Assembly (NCBI GenBank): GCA_017938245.1 | Contig: JAGBBX010000035.1 | Coordinates: 1-38,013 of the forward strand | Origin: Bacteroidaceae bacterium | Lineage (GTDB): Bacteria > Bacteroidota > Bacteroidia > Bacteroidales > Bacteroidaceae | Direction of reading: 5' to 3' | Length of the DNA: 38,013 bases | Shown here: positions 16,436-25,900 of the stretch, one piece after another | Position numbering within the stretch: the stretch's first letter is position 1 | How the letters are laid out: every line of letters starts with the position of its first letter | Made by a program: the position numbers and the translations under genes | The notes under the pieces: generated by a model | Seen by the model: only the letters and a program-made list of their open reading frames with translations | Told to the model about the DNA's origin: nothing | Database searches by the model: none

Positions 16436-19400
16436 TTACTTTACAAATACTTTCTGTCCGTTAGATGTTACGTAAATACCGCGAACAGGAGCCTTAACCT
16501 CGCGACCGTTAAGGTCGTAGAGTTTAACATTCTCGCTATCTGTAACGACAGTTGAAATACCTGTTGCAACCTCGCTGAGTTCGAGAACATCGGCATTGCC
16601 GCTACCTACATAGTAAGCCTTGTTTGCAGCAATATTACCATTGGCAGCCGAACGCTTTTTCATTGTATTACCCGACAATGTATAAACATCGCTACCCGCT
16701 ACAGCTGCTGCCTTAAGAGTACCTTTGAGAGTGTTTGCATAACCCTCGGGCCGCTCAGTGGTTGCTGTGGCAACAAGAGCAAGACTATACTCGCCTGTCT
16801 CGGCAGCAAGAATCAACGGGGTGTTGGGAAGAACTGTCTCACCCTTATACTCGCTGATAGCAAGAGCCTCAACACCCTCAACAGTAATAGTCTCACCTGC
16901 AGTGTAAGCCTTTACACCCTCGGGGAGAGTATAAGCAAAGGGATAGTTAACCGCTGCAAAGCCATCGATATTAACAGCATACTCGTCAACAGGCTCAATG
17001 AACCAAAGCGAAGCCTCGGCATCGGCAGTCCAGGGCACAATACGAGTGTTATCGCCTGCGAGGTGCAAACCTACGTGACCACCGGTTTTGTTCTGACAAA
17101 CTACTGAGCTCTTACCATTGTTGCGAGTGATAAGTGTCCAAACACCTGCGCCATCGGTAGAAGCTGTTACAACAGGCTGTGTCTCGTTGTTTCCAAGAGG
17201 TCCAAGGTAGTACTCGAAGTTACCATTATAGAGGTAATACTCGCCCTCGTTCTTTGCAGGAACAAATGAGAAGAGCTGGTCGGCATCGGCAAGGTCGCCC
17301 TTAGCTGTTGATACGCGAGAAGCCTCGGGATTCATATATAGTGTAGCATTGCTACGTGCAACATTACGCAGACGATACCAAGCATTAGGAACAAGTTCCA
17401 CTGTGGGCAGATTGCCAAGAAGAGCATTGATAGCCTCGTAAGCCTCACGTGAGGGAGCCTCTTTGTACTTATTGATAGCCTCGTTGACTACATCCACTGC
17501 TGAAGGAAGCACACTACCAACATATTTCTCCTCGCCAATCTCAAGAGAAGCGGTCTTTTCCTCGATACCCTCGACAACGATTGCATTGCGATCGACCTCG
17601 CCACAGTATGTATAAGCGCTGTCTGTGATATACTCTAAGCTATAATTCTTATATACGATAGTGTAACCGCCACCGCTTGTTCCGTATGTATCCTCCTCGT
17701 AAAGGAAGCCGATAGTGCTATCCTGCTGCCAGCACATTGTAGAATAGGCCGAAGAGAGGTAGCTCGACTGATGGTCGCCATCCCAATCGGCTGCAATCTT
17801 GGCAGGTGTTACAAAGTCGGCAAGAGTCTCAAGTTCCTTATAATATATACCTACGTTAGAACGGCTGGGACCAAAAGGAACCGACTGTAAGATAAGATAC
17901 ATCTTCTTCTCATCGGCATTGCGAACAACGGGCACCAACAGCACCTCACCGTTACAAGAGTTAGAAACAGCTGTTACACCATTGTTCGATGAGCCCGAGA
18001 ATGCCATTGTACCCCAAGAGCCCTCGGCTTTCTCGCTGTTTGTGAACGAGAAGATATTGTAGTAACGTCCGCCGGTGCAACGTGAACTGATGATAACAGA
18101 ACCATCGGGGAGCTCGTCGGCCTTAGGCTCGTCACCACCACTGGGAATAGGAGATGTCTCTACACCACCAAGAACATCCCAAGTCTCACCGAAGTTATCG
18201 CTGTAGAGAACAAAGTTTGTATTGGTTCCGCTGTTATTCTTAAGAAGCACAGCGCAGTAGAGACGATAGTAGTCATCTACCTTGATAGTCTTGCTCTGAG
18301 TAATCTTACCCGAACCAATGAACATCGCCTTTACAGGACCGTGATTCTTGCTCTTATCCCACATTGCATAAATATCATCGGCAATGTCAACAGGCTCGCT
18401 CCAGGTAGCACCATTGTCGTTACTATAGAAACGTGCGATATTCTGGTGGTTGTTACGGGTACCGCTGGGGAACGAAACGTTACCTGCACAGCTGAGAACC
18501 ATCACCTTAGAGCTTTCTCTATCGGCAACGATGCAGGGGTCACCAAAGCCTACGTTCATAAAGTCGGGCGACTGCTTGCCCTTACCCTCGACGATGGGGA
18601 AAATCTCGCCCCAGGTCTTACCGTTATCCTTGCTTATACGAGCGTGCAGGTCGATACGGCCATAGCTTGCCATTCCAATATCGGCACGACTGTGACGGTA
18701 GTCGGCAACAGCAATAATATCGCCATTCGATGCTGTTGCAATGGCAGGGATACGATAAGGAATAGCCGCCGATGTAGGTGTGGGGAACACCTCGAAGTTA
18801 GGCTCGGGCTCCTTAGTATCGGGACGCAATGTCACGCGGAAATCAGAGAATGTGATACCCTTGTTTGCACCGCTCTGTACAAATGAGACAATACGTGCAG
18901 GTTCTTCAACCTCTACAGCAACGTGTGCTTTTGTTGCCGAGCTTGTATATGTCTTTCCTTCGATAGAGAGTGTGAGCGAATAAGAGGCATCGCCACCTGT
19001 GTTTGCATAGTCGAAGCTATATGCCGAAACAACATAACCCTCGGGAGCAGTAAGAGTATATGTAGAACTCTGTGACTGACCCGAATAACCGGCGATATAA
19101 TCACCTTCGACAGTCATATTGTTGGCACTTGTTGAGAGTGAGAAGCCATCGCATTTGCTGCTCTCCCATTTCGAATGCCAGGTTTTGTTTGCATTACTTG
19201 CAGTGAACTCACCCTCGGCAGCAAGAATCTCGATTGACATTACAGCTGCCTCGAACTGTACAGTTGAACCTGCGTCCATACCCTCGGCCCAGAAAGCAAG
19301 TTTACCAATACCTCCAAAATTGTTGATAGCATAGTTGGTACCGTGAATTTTAACAAAATAGCCCTCGACACCCTCGATTTTATTAGATGTTGCAACATCC

Positions 19401-19807
19401 CAAGTACCTATGTAACCGTCGGGAAGAGCGTCAACGGGCTGCATTGTTGGATAGGTGGAACCACCTGTGCCACCGTAACCGGCGATAGCGCTCATCTTTG
19501 TGTGTGAAGCAAGCACCTTACCCGAACCGGCCTGTTTGTTATAGATTGCATAGCCATCTGTGCCCTTGTCAACAAAGCACCAAAGGTCTTTATCCTCGTA
19601 TGAAGTTGTTGCACGACCTACCGAGATATATTCGGCACCATCGTTGTCGGTAATAACAGCATTACCTGTACCGATTCTCATCAGATACCAGGTAGTAGCA
19701 TCGTCAAACTTACCATCTGTAATGGTAGTTGTCTCAAAAGGAACCTGCGCACTCGCAAAGAGAGCAACAAAAAGTCCCAGGAAAGTGAATAGTAAAGATT
19801 TTTTCAT
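16436..19807 (-). CDS. Secreted multidomain exo-sialidase (GH33)
   Basis: A 1123-aa protein, about twice the length of a typical Bacteroides sialidase. The signal peptide ends near residue 21 (FVALFASAQ). Residues ~22-190 look like a beta-trefoil-type carbohydrate-binding module and ~200-330 like another beta-sandwich. The catalytic six-bladed propeller is at about 340-750: the FRIP-type motif is YRIP (351-354, Arg 352 of the Arg triad), and there are three Asp boxes, SKDNGKTW (392-399), SNDNGATW (462-469) and SDNFGETW (536-543). A further Arg region is SRCTGGR (575-581). C-terminal to it come a second trefoil-like module (~800-935) and a tail 'VKLYDLNGREV...GIYVTSNGQKVFVK' of the C-terminal sorting-like type. 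The enzyme should release terminal sialic acid from host glycans. It is a monocistronic gene with a strong terminator. Confidence 0.93.
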   Translation of the reverse strand: MKKSLLFTFLGLFVALFASAQVPFETTTITDGKFDDATTWYLMRIGTGNAVITDNDGAEYISVGRATTSYEDKDLWCFVDKGTDGYAIYNKQAGSGKVLASHTKMSAIAGYGGTGGSTYPTMQPVDALPDGYIGTWDVATSNKIEGVEGYFVKIHGTNYAINNFGGIGKLAFWAEGMDAGSTVQFEAAVMSIEILAAEGEFTASNANKTWHSKWESSKCDGFSLSTSANNMTVEGDYIAGYSGQSQSSTYTLTAPEGYVVSAYSFDYANTGGDASYSLTLSIEGKTYTSSATKAHVAVEVEEPARIVSFVQSGANKGITFSDFRVTLRPDTKEPEPNFEVFPTPTSAAIPYRIPAIATASNGDIIAVADYRHSRADIGMASYGRIDLHARISKDNGKTWGEIFPIVEGKGKQSPDFMNVGFGDPCIVADRESSKVMVLSCAGNVSFPSGTRNNHQNIARFYSNDNGATWSEPVDIADDIYAMWDKSKNHGPVKAMFIGSGKITQSKTIKVDDYYRLYCAVLLKNNSGTNTNFVLYSDNFGETWDVLGGVETSPIPSGGDEPKADELPDGSVIISSRCTGGRYYNIFSFTNSEKAEGSWGTMAFSGSSNNGVTAVSNSCNGEVLLVPVVRNADEKKMYLILQSVPFGPSRSNVGIYYKELETLADFVTPAKIAADWDGDHQSSYLSSAYSTMCWQQDSTIGFLYEEDTYGTSGGGYTIVYKNYSLEYITDSAYTYCGEVDRNAIVVEGIEEKTASLEIGEEKYVGSVLPSAVDVVNEAINKYKEAPSREAYEAINALLGNLPTVELVPNAWYRLRNVARSNATLYMNPEASRVSTAKGDLADADQLFSFVPAKNEGEYYLYNGNFEYYLGPLGNNETQPVVTASTDGAGVWTLITRNNGKSSVVCQNKTGGHVGLHLAGDNTRIVPWTADAEASLWFIEPVDEYAVNIDGFAAVNYPFAYTLPEGVKAYTAGETITVEGVEALAISEYKGETVLPNTPLILAAETGEYSLALVATATTERPEGYANTLKGTLKAAAVAGSDVYTLSGNTMKKRSAANGNIAANKAYYVGSGNADVLELSEVATGISTVVTDSENVKLYDLNGREVKAPVRGIYVTSNGQKVFVK

Positions 19808-19892
19808 AAATAAGTTTTAAAAAGTTATGTTACGTTTTTATCTGTTCCGATGTATAGCAGATGTCTTACACGACACGCATTCCCTTATTTTG

Positions 19893-19900
19893 CAAAAATA
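19893..19900 (-). promoter_or_regulatory. Candidate -7 box for the sialidase gene
   Basis: The minus strand reads TATTTTTG, fitting TAnnTTTG, about 85 nt upstream of the ATG. No clear TTG lies at the right distance, so the promoter may need an activator. Confidence 0.4.
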
Positions 19901-19962
19901 AACCAAAATTCCATATAAATTGTTATATATATAGTTAAATTTAATAAATATCCGATATTATA

Positions 19963-20068
19963 GAAAATCGCCCCTACACGCAATGAATTATATCGATGAA
20001 TATTAAGCGTTTATTTAGCAAACAGTAGGGGCGATTTTCAATCGCACACAACACGCCAGCAACAGTAA
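19963..20068. repeat. Palindromic element copy 1 (partial left end)
   Basis: It begins gaaaatcgcccctacacgca and ends cacgccagcaacagtaa, the same order as 20112-20219 with few changes and a 2-bp length difference. Its left terminal arm lacks the outer part seen in copy 2, so its palindrome is incomplete. It lies 149 bp from the second copy. Confidence 0.85.
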
Positions 20069-20099
20069 AGTTATGAGTAAAGTTATGAGTAAAGTTATG
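20064..20099. repeat. Three perfect tandem copies of a 12-bp unit
   Basis: The unit agtaaagttatg occurs at 20064-20075, 20076-20087 and 20088-20099 without change, between the two copies of the palindromic element. The first unit overlaps the right end of element copy 1. Confidence 0.95.
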
Positions 20100-20102
20100 A
20101 TT

Positions 20103-20219
20103 CGGGCGATTGAAAATCGCCCCTACACGCAATGAATTATATCGATGAATATTAAACATTTATATTTCGCGAACAGTAGGGGCGATTTTCAATCGCCCGC
20201 AACACGCCAGCAACAGTAA
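20103..20219. mobile_element. Palindromic element copy 2, MITE/REP-like
   Basis: A perfect 24-bp inverted repeat bounds 20103-20126 and 20176-20199. Each arm is itself a hairpin (gggcgatt-gaa-aatcgccc). The ~49-bp centre (acgcaatgaattatatcgatg...) and the right flank through 20219 are shared with copy 1. There is no coding capacity and no obvious target-site duplication. Similar short palindromes bearing GGGGCGATT-like cores recur in intergenic DNA of several gut bacteria (recalled, not searched). A non-autonomous transposable or REP-type element is the best reading. Confidence 0.55.
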
Positions 20220-20278
20220 TAATTATAGAATGAAACAGAGCCTCGATTATTCAGAACCCTTAAAACAGAATCGGGTAA

Positions 20279-22801
20279 TTATGCCATCTCAATGACAGTA
20301 ATTCCTGCACCTCCGAATTGTACGTGTTCATCGTGGAAAGTGCGCACCGACGGAACCGTGCTAAGATATTGACGTACAAGAGTGCGCAATATTCCATTTC
20401 CTGTACCGTGCAGAATACGCAGCTGATGAACACCGCACACTGTGGCATCATCGAGGAAGAAACTCACCGCTTGCATCGCCTCATCGCCACGCATTCCTCG
20501 AATATCAATCTCGGATTTGAAATTGAGGCGTTTGTTATGCAGGTTCTCCTGCGTCTCGCTTGTAAGGAACGAGACTTTGCGCACCTCCTCCTTTGGAGCT
20601 TCGGCAGGTTGCAGACGCGAGAGTGCCACCGTCGATTTTATGGCGCCGAAGCGCACCACAGCACAATTTTTGTTCACCGACATTATCTCGCCTACACTTT
20701 GCTGCCCCACTATGCGCACATACATTCCCATCTCGAGCTGCGGCTGCCTTGGTTTCTGTTGCTGTTCGGCTGTCTGAGGTTGTTGCGCAACTGCTTTCTG
20801 CTTTTCGTTCTTGCTGTTCTTGCGACGCTCCTGCCGCGCAATGATACGTGCCATCTCGCGGTCGGTGCGCATCTGTTGTTCCTGCGCTGCAAGCGCCTCT
20901 ATCTCCTTGCTAAAGTCGGCAAGTTCTTGACGCGCCTTGCGGGTGCGCTCTTTCTCGGCCTTAGCCTCAACGATAGAACGTATAGTATTCTCTATCTTTG
21001 CATTAGCCTCACGCAAAAGTCGCTCAGCCTCGTTTTGTGCATCGCGCAGAATCTGTCGGCGACTCTTTTTCAGCTCATCGGTAGAGCCCTGCACCTTTTC
21101 AAGCAGTTCGTCAAGTTCCTTCTCTTTCTGATGCACATTGCGACGTTTCGTCTCCCAATAGCGCTTGTCGCGCACAATATCTTGCAGATATTTATCGCTC
21201 TGAATATAATCGCTGCCGACAATCTCGGAGGCATCTTTTATAATCTCCTCGGGCAGACCTATTTTGCGTGCAATCTCCACAGCAAACGAACTTCCCGGGT
21301 TGCCTATTTGCAGCATAAAAAGGGGGCGCATTTCGGCGCGGTCGTAAAGCATTGCTCCGTTAACCACTCCCGGAGTAGAATCGGCAAAATGTTTCAGATT
21401 CTGATAGTGGGTGGTAATTATTCCGTAAGCACCGCGACTGTTGAAGCGTTTGAGAATAGCCTCGGCAATGGCGGCGCCAATGAGCGGTTCGGTACCGCTT
21501 CCAAACTCATCGATAAGAATTAGCGAACGACTGTCGCAGCTGCGCAGCGTCTGCTTCATATTCAGCAGATGGCTCGAATAGGTACTGAGGTCGTCCTCTA
21601 TACTTTGTTCATCGCCAATATCAATAAAGAGATTACGAAATATTCCTGCCTTACTGCGCTCGTGAACAGGGATAAGCAGTCCACACTGCAACATATATTG
21701 CAGAAGTCCCGCAGTCTTTAGACAGACCGATTTTCCACCTGCGTTAGGCCCCGAAATTAACAGGATACGAAGTTTCTCGTCGAGTGAAATATCAAGGGGC
21801 GACATCTTGCGGCCGTGTTTATGCAACGACAGTTCGAGCAAGGGATGCACTGCCGCTCCCCAATCAATCAGCGGCTTGTCGGCAAGCACAGGTTTTATTG
21901 CCCCGAAGCGTTCGGCAAGCAACGCTTTGGCGCGGATAAAATCTATCACACCAAGAAATATATATGCTTGAAGAAGCTGTGGCACGTGCGGGCGCAATTC
22001 GTCCGAGAATTTTGTAAGAATTAGAATAACCTCGCGACGCTCCTCGGCCTCAAGTTCTCGTATGCGGTTGTTCGCCATCACCACCTCGGCCGGTTCTATA
22101 AAAACCGTCTTTCCGCTTGCCGACTCATCGTGCACAATACCTCCCATCTTACGTTTGAGGGCCGGTGCAACGGGAATTACCAAACGTCCGTCACGCAGTG
22201 TGGGTGACGCATCTTTTTCGACAAGCCCCTCGGCCTGTGCACGTCGCAGAATGTTATTCAAAGTACGCGAAATGCCGTTTGATGTACGCACTAACTCGCT
22301 GCGAATGCCTGCCAGCGCAGGTGAAGCGCTATCCTTTACGTGTCCGAATTTATCGACAATAGCATCAATGGCACGAATAATCTGAGGGAACGCCTCGACA
22401 TCCCCCGCAAGAGCACGCAGACGCGGATATAGGCTGACTGCACCATCCACTCCTCCATCGTCGCTCTGACGGCGCAGGAGCGATAGCATACGCCCTATTG
22501 TATCGAGCGAACGGCGCAGAGCAAAAAGTTCCTCCTCACCCATATACATTCCCGGGATGCGTATGCGTTGTAGCGGCTCACGCACATCGAAATAGAAATC
22601 ATTGGGAAAATTCTGCTCTACACGCAACAGACGCACAAACTCATCGGTCTCGCCCAAACGTCCCTCAATGGCAACGTAGTCGGTAAGGAACGACATTTCA
22701 TCGACGCACTCCCGTCCCAACGTACATAGACACAACTCCTTGAGCATTGTGCGAATGGCATCAAACTCTATCTTCTTCTCAAAATTCTGCGGATAAATCA
22801 T
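20279..22801 (-). CDS. mutS2: MutS2 ATPase/nuclease with C-terminal Smr domain
   Basis: An 840-aa protein from the ATG at 22801 (the frame extends to 22837, but MIYPQNFEKKIEFDAIR is the family-typical start). It has the MutS core without the mismatch-binding domain I, a Walker A GPNAGGKS (about 351-358), a Walker B LILIDEFGSGTEP (about 427-439), a long coiled coil rich in Glu/Lys/Arg, and a KOW-like segment. It ends in a Smr nuclease domain with IDIRGMRGDEA and LHGTGNGILR. MutS2 acts on branched DNA in recombination, or on collided ribosomes in some bacteria. Length is close to the usual ~780-830 aa. The gene is divergent from the GH31 gene and has no partner in an operon. Confidence 0.95.
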   Translation of the reverse strand: MIYPQNFEKKIEFDAIRTMLKELCLCTLGRECVDEMSFLTDYVAIEGRLGETDEFVRLLRVEQNFPNDFYFDVREPLQRIRIPGMYMGEEELFALRRSLDTIGRMLSLLRRQSDDGGVDGAVSLYPRLRALAGDVEAFPQIIRAIDAIVDKFGHVKDSASPALAGIRSELVRTSNGISRTLNNILRRAQAEGLVEKDASPTLRDGRLVIPVAPALKRKMGGIVHDESASGKTVFIEPAEVVMANNRIRELEAEERREVILILTKFSDELRPHVPQLLQAYIFLGVIDFIRAKALLAERFGAIKPVLADKPLIDWGAAVHPLLELSLHKHGRKMSPLDISLDEKLRILLISGPNAGGKSVCLKTAGLLQYMLQCGLLIPVHERSKAGIFRNLFIDIGDEQSIEDDLSTYSSHLLNMKQTLRSCDSRSLILIDEFGSGTEPLIGAAIAEAILKRFNSRGAYGIITTHYQNLKHFADSTPGVVNGAMLYDRAEMRPLFMLQIGNPGSSFAVEIARKIGLPEEIIKDASEIVGSDYIQSDKYLQDIVRDKRYWETKRRNVHQKEKELDELLEKVQGSTDELKKSRRQILRDAQNEAERLLREANAKIENTIRSIVEAKAEKERTRKARQELADFSKEIEALAAQEQQMRTDREMARIIARQERRKNSKNEKQKAVAQQPQTAEQQQKPRQPQLEMGMYVRIVGQQSVGEIMSVNKNCAVVRFGAIKSTVALSRLQPAEAPKEEVRKVSFLTSETQENLHNKRLNFKSEIDIRGMRGDEAMQAVSFFLDDATVCGVHQLRILHGTGNGILRTLVRQYLSTVPSVRTFHDEHVQFGGAGITVIEMA

Positions 22802-22897
22802 AACATCTAAATTCTGCGCGAAGATAGTAAAAATCAACCATATAAAAAATACAAATTAAATAACCTGCAAAAAACATACTTTATCATATAAAATTTT

Positions 22898-22905
22898 TAT
22901 ATTTG
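22898..22905 (+). promoter_or_regulatory. Candidate -7 box for the GH31 gene
   Basis: TATATTTG fits TAnnTTTG, 51 nt upstream of the ATG at 22957. No TTG is visible at the usual -33 distance. Confidence 0.5.
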
Positions 22906-22956
22906 CACTTACAATTAAAAATATACGACAAAAGACACAACCCCTTAAACAGAATT

Positions 22957-25900
22957 ATGCGAATCAATTATTTAACAAAAGTGTCAGCTATAATGCTGAC
23001 AGCGTCGATGCTTATAATGGGACACCTATCTGCTCAAGCTACAATCGACGACGAGAGAGTTTCGAGCGTAGTAAGCGTCAACAAGATTAACCCCACCACC
23101 GTCGAGGTGAAACTAAAAGAGGGGAAACGAATGACAATTGACTTTTATGGCGAGAACATCTTCAGACTATTCCGCGACGACAACGGTGGCATTCTACGCG
23201 ACCCAAAACCCTACGATGGTTACCCAGAAGCACAAATTTTGGTTGATAACCCCCGTAAATCTGTAACAAGCCTAAACATCGAACAGACAGACAAAGATTA
23301 CACAATAAAAACCAACAAAATCGAAGTCTCAGTTTGTAAAATAAGCGGACAAATTAAAGTAAAAAACCTTGCAACCGGCAAAGTGGTTATTGAAGAGACA
23401 GCCCCCGTCTTTTTCAAAAAGGACAAAGCTACAATCACTCTTAAAGGCAACTCTCAGGAGTACTTTTTTGGCGGTGGTGTACAGAATGGGCGCTTCTCGC
23501 ACGCGGGCAAGATTATTGCCATTGAAAATCAGAACAGCTGGACAGATGGTGGCGTTGCATCGCCCGCTCCTTTCTTTTGGTCGACACAGGGCTACGGCTT
23601 TATGTGGCACACATTTATGAAAGGCAGTTACGACTTTGGCGCTACCGAGAGCAACAAAATAACACTCACACACGACAGCGACTATATCGACGTATTCTTT
23701 ATGGTCAACAGCGACGGCATTGCACTTCTGAACGACTTTTATCAGCTCACCGGAAACCCAGTCCTTATCCCTAAATTCGGATTTTACGAAGGACATCTTA
23801 ACGCCTACAATCGCGACTATTGGAAAGAGAGTACCGATGGCAGCGGCGTTCTCTTCGAGGATGGCAAGCGTTACCGCGAGAGCCAAAAGCACAACGGTGG
23901 TACACAAGAGACACTCAACGGCGAGAAGAACAACTACCAGTTCTCGGCACGTGCTGTTGTCGACCGTTACGAAGCACACGATATGCCCCTTGGCTGGATT
24001 CTTCCCAACGACGGTTACGGTGCAGGCTATGGACAGACCGAGACACTCGAGGGCAACATACAGAACCTGAAAGAGTTTGGCGACTACGCACGTGAGCGAG
24101 GCGTCGAGATTGGCCTTTGGACAGAATCGAATCTGCATCCTCGCAAAGGTGTTCCCGCACTCTTGCAGCGCGACCTTGTCGGCGAGGTGCGCGATGCCGG
24201 AGTACGCGTCCTAAAGACCGACGTAGCCTGGGTGGGCGCAGGCTACTCATTCGGTCTGAATGGAGTAACAGATGCTGCCGGCATTATGACCTACTATGGC
24301 AACAACGCGCGTCCTTTCATCATTTCACTCGACGGATGGGCAGGCACACAACGATTCGCAACAATATGGAGCGGCGACCAGACTGGTGGCGATTGGGAAT
24401 ATATCCGTTTCCACATCCCAACATACATCGGCTCAGGACTTTCGGGACAGCCTAACATCACATCAGATATGGACGGAATCTTCGGAGGTCGCCATCTTCA
24501 GGTAAACATCCGCGATTATCAGTGGAAGACCTACACCCCAATGGAGCTTAATATGGACGGTTGGGGAGCAAATGAGAAATATCCTCACGCTCTTGGCGAG
24601 CCTGCAACATCAATCAACCGTATGTATCTTAAGATGAAGAGCGAGCTTATGCCTTACGCCTACAGCATAGCACGTGAAGCGGTAGACGGCAAGCCTATGA
24701 TTCGCGCAATGTTCCTCGAGGAGTCTAACCCCTACACATTAGGCGCAGCCACACGCTATCAATATATGTACGGTCCCTATCTGCTTGTAGCACCCATCTA
24801 CCAAGAGACTGCAATGGACAAAGAAGGCAACGACATACGCAATGGAATCTACCTCCCCAACGGAGTATGGTTCGACTGGTTCAGTGGCGAGAAATATGAG
24901 GGTGGTCGCATCCTGAACAACTACGCTGCCCCCTTGTGGAAACTACCCGTATTTGTAAAGGCCGGAGCAATAATTCCGATGAACGAGCCTCACAATCAGC
25001 CCTCACAGGTTGACGCAACAATGCGCATATACGAACTTTACCCCGCAGGAAACAGCTCATTTACCGAATATGACGACGATGGCAAAACCGAGCTCTACCG
25101 CTGCGGAGAATTTACAACCACCCTCATCAACAGCAGTTGCGACGAGAAAGGCAACGTAACCGTAACAATCAACCCCACCGAAGGCACATTCGAGGGATTT
25201 GTAAAAGAGAAAGCAACTACCTTCCGCGTAAATGTAAGCGAACAGCCCAAGAAAGTAAGCGTAAAAATTGGCAAAAAAAGCATCAAACTTATACAGGTCG
25301 AGAACATAGAAGATTTCAACAACGGTACAAACGTATATTTCTACGACGCAGCACCACAGTTAAACCGATTTGCAACCCCAGGTAGCGACTTTGCAAAAGT
25401 CAATATTACAAAGAACCCCGTTCTTATGGTAAAGGTAGAAAAGAGCGACATTACAGCCGCAGCCACCACCCTCAGCATCAAGGGCTATAAATTCGAGACT
25501 ACCAACAGTCTTCTTACACAAGAGGGTACACTCGCAGCACCAACAGCCACTGTTACCGACGAGAATTGTCAGGCCTATACAATCACCCCAAGTTGGGAGA
25601 AAGTAGCAAATGCCGACTATTACGAGATTATGTTCGAGGGTCGTCTATATACAACCATCAAAGAATGCAAGCTACTATTCGAAGACCTCGTTCCCGAAAC
25701 CGAGTACGCATTCCAGGTGCGCGCGGTAAACAAGAGCGGTGTATCGGATTGGACATACATCAAGAGCACAACAAAGAGCAATCCTCTTGAATTTGCACTC
25801 ACAGGCGTAAGCGCACAGACAACCTGTCCTAACCAGGGCGGTCAGGGCCCCAACCGTCTTTTCGACTTCGAGGAGGGTAATATATGGCATACCGCATACG

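Larger units (their letters stand above)
19808..20278. other. Intergenic region upstream of the sialidase, carrying repeats
   Basis: A gap of 471 bp. The right-hand ~260 bp is filled by two copies of a palindrome-bounded element and a 12-bp tandem repeat (listed separately). The left ~150 bp holds the sialidase leader and a candidate -7 box. No gene is seen. Confidence 0.7.

Noticed and set aside
16318-19955. Recurrence of ATATCCGA at 2778, 16318 and 19948 as a common regulator site
   Set aside because: The same 8-mer (either strand) also occurs inside coding sequences (near 7207 and 15559), so its number is compatible with chance in AT-rich DNA.
20318-21523. A 401-codon open frame on the plus strand within mutS2
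   Set aside because: It is antisense to a clearly conserved mutS2 region (Smr domain and coiled coil), lacks any recognisable domain and has no promoter or ribosome site of its own. It is a shadow of codon bias.
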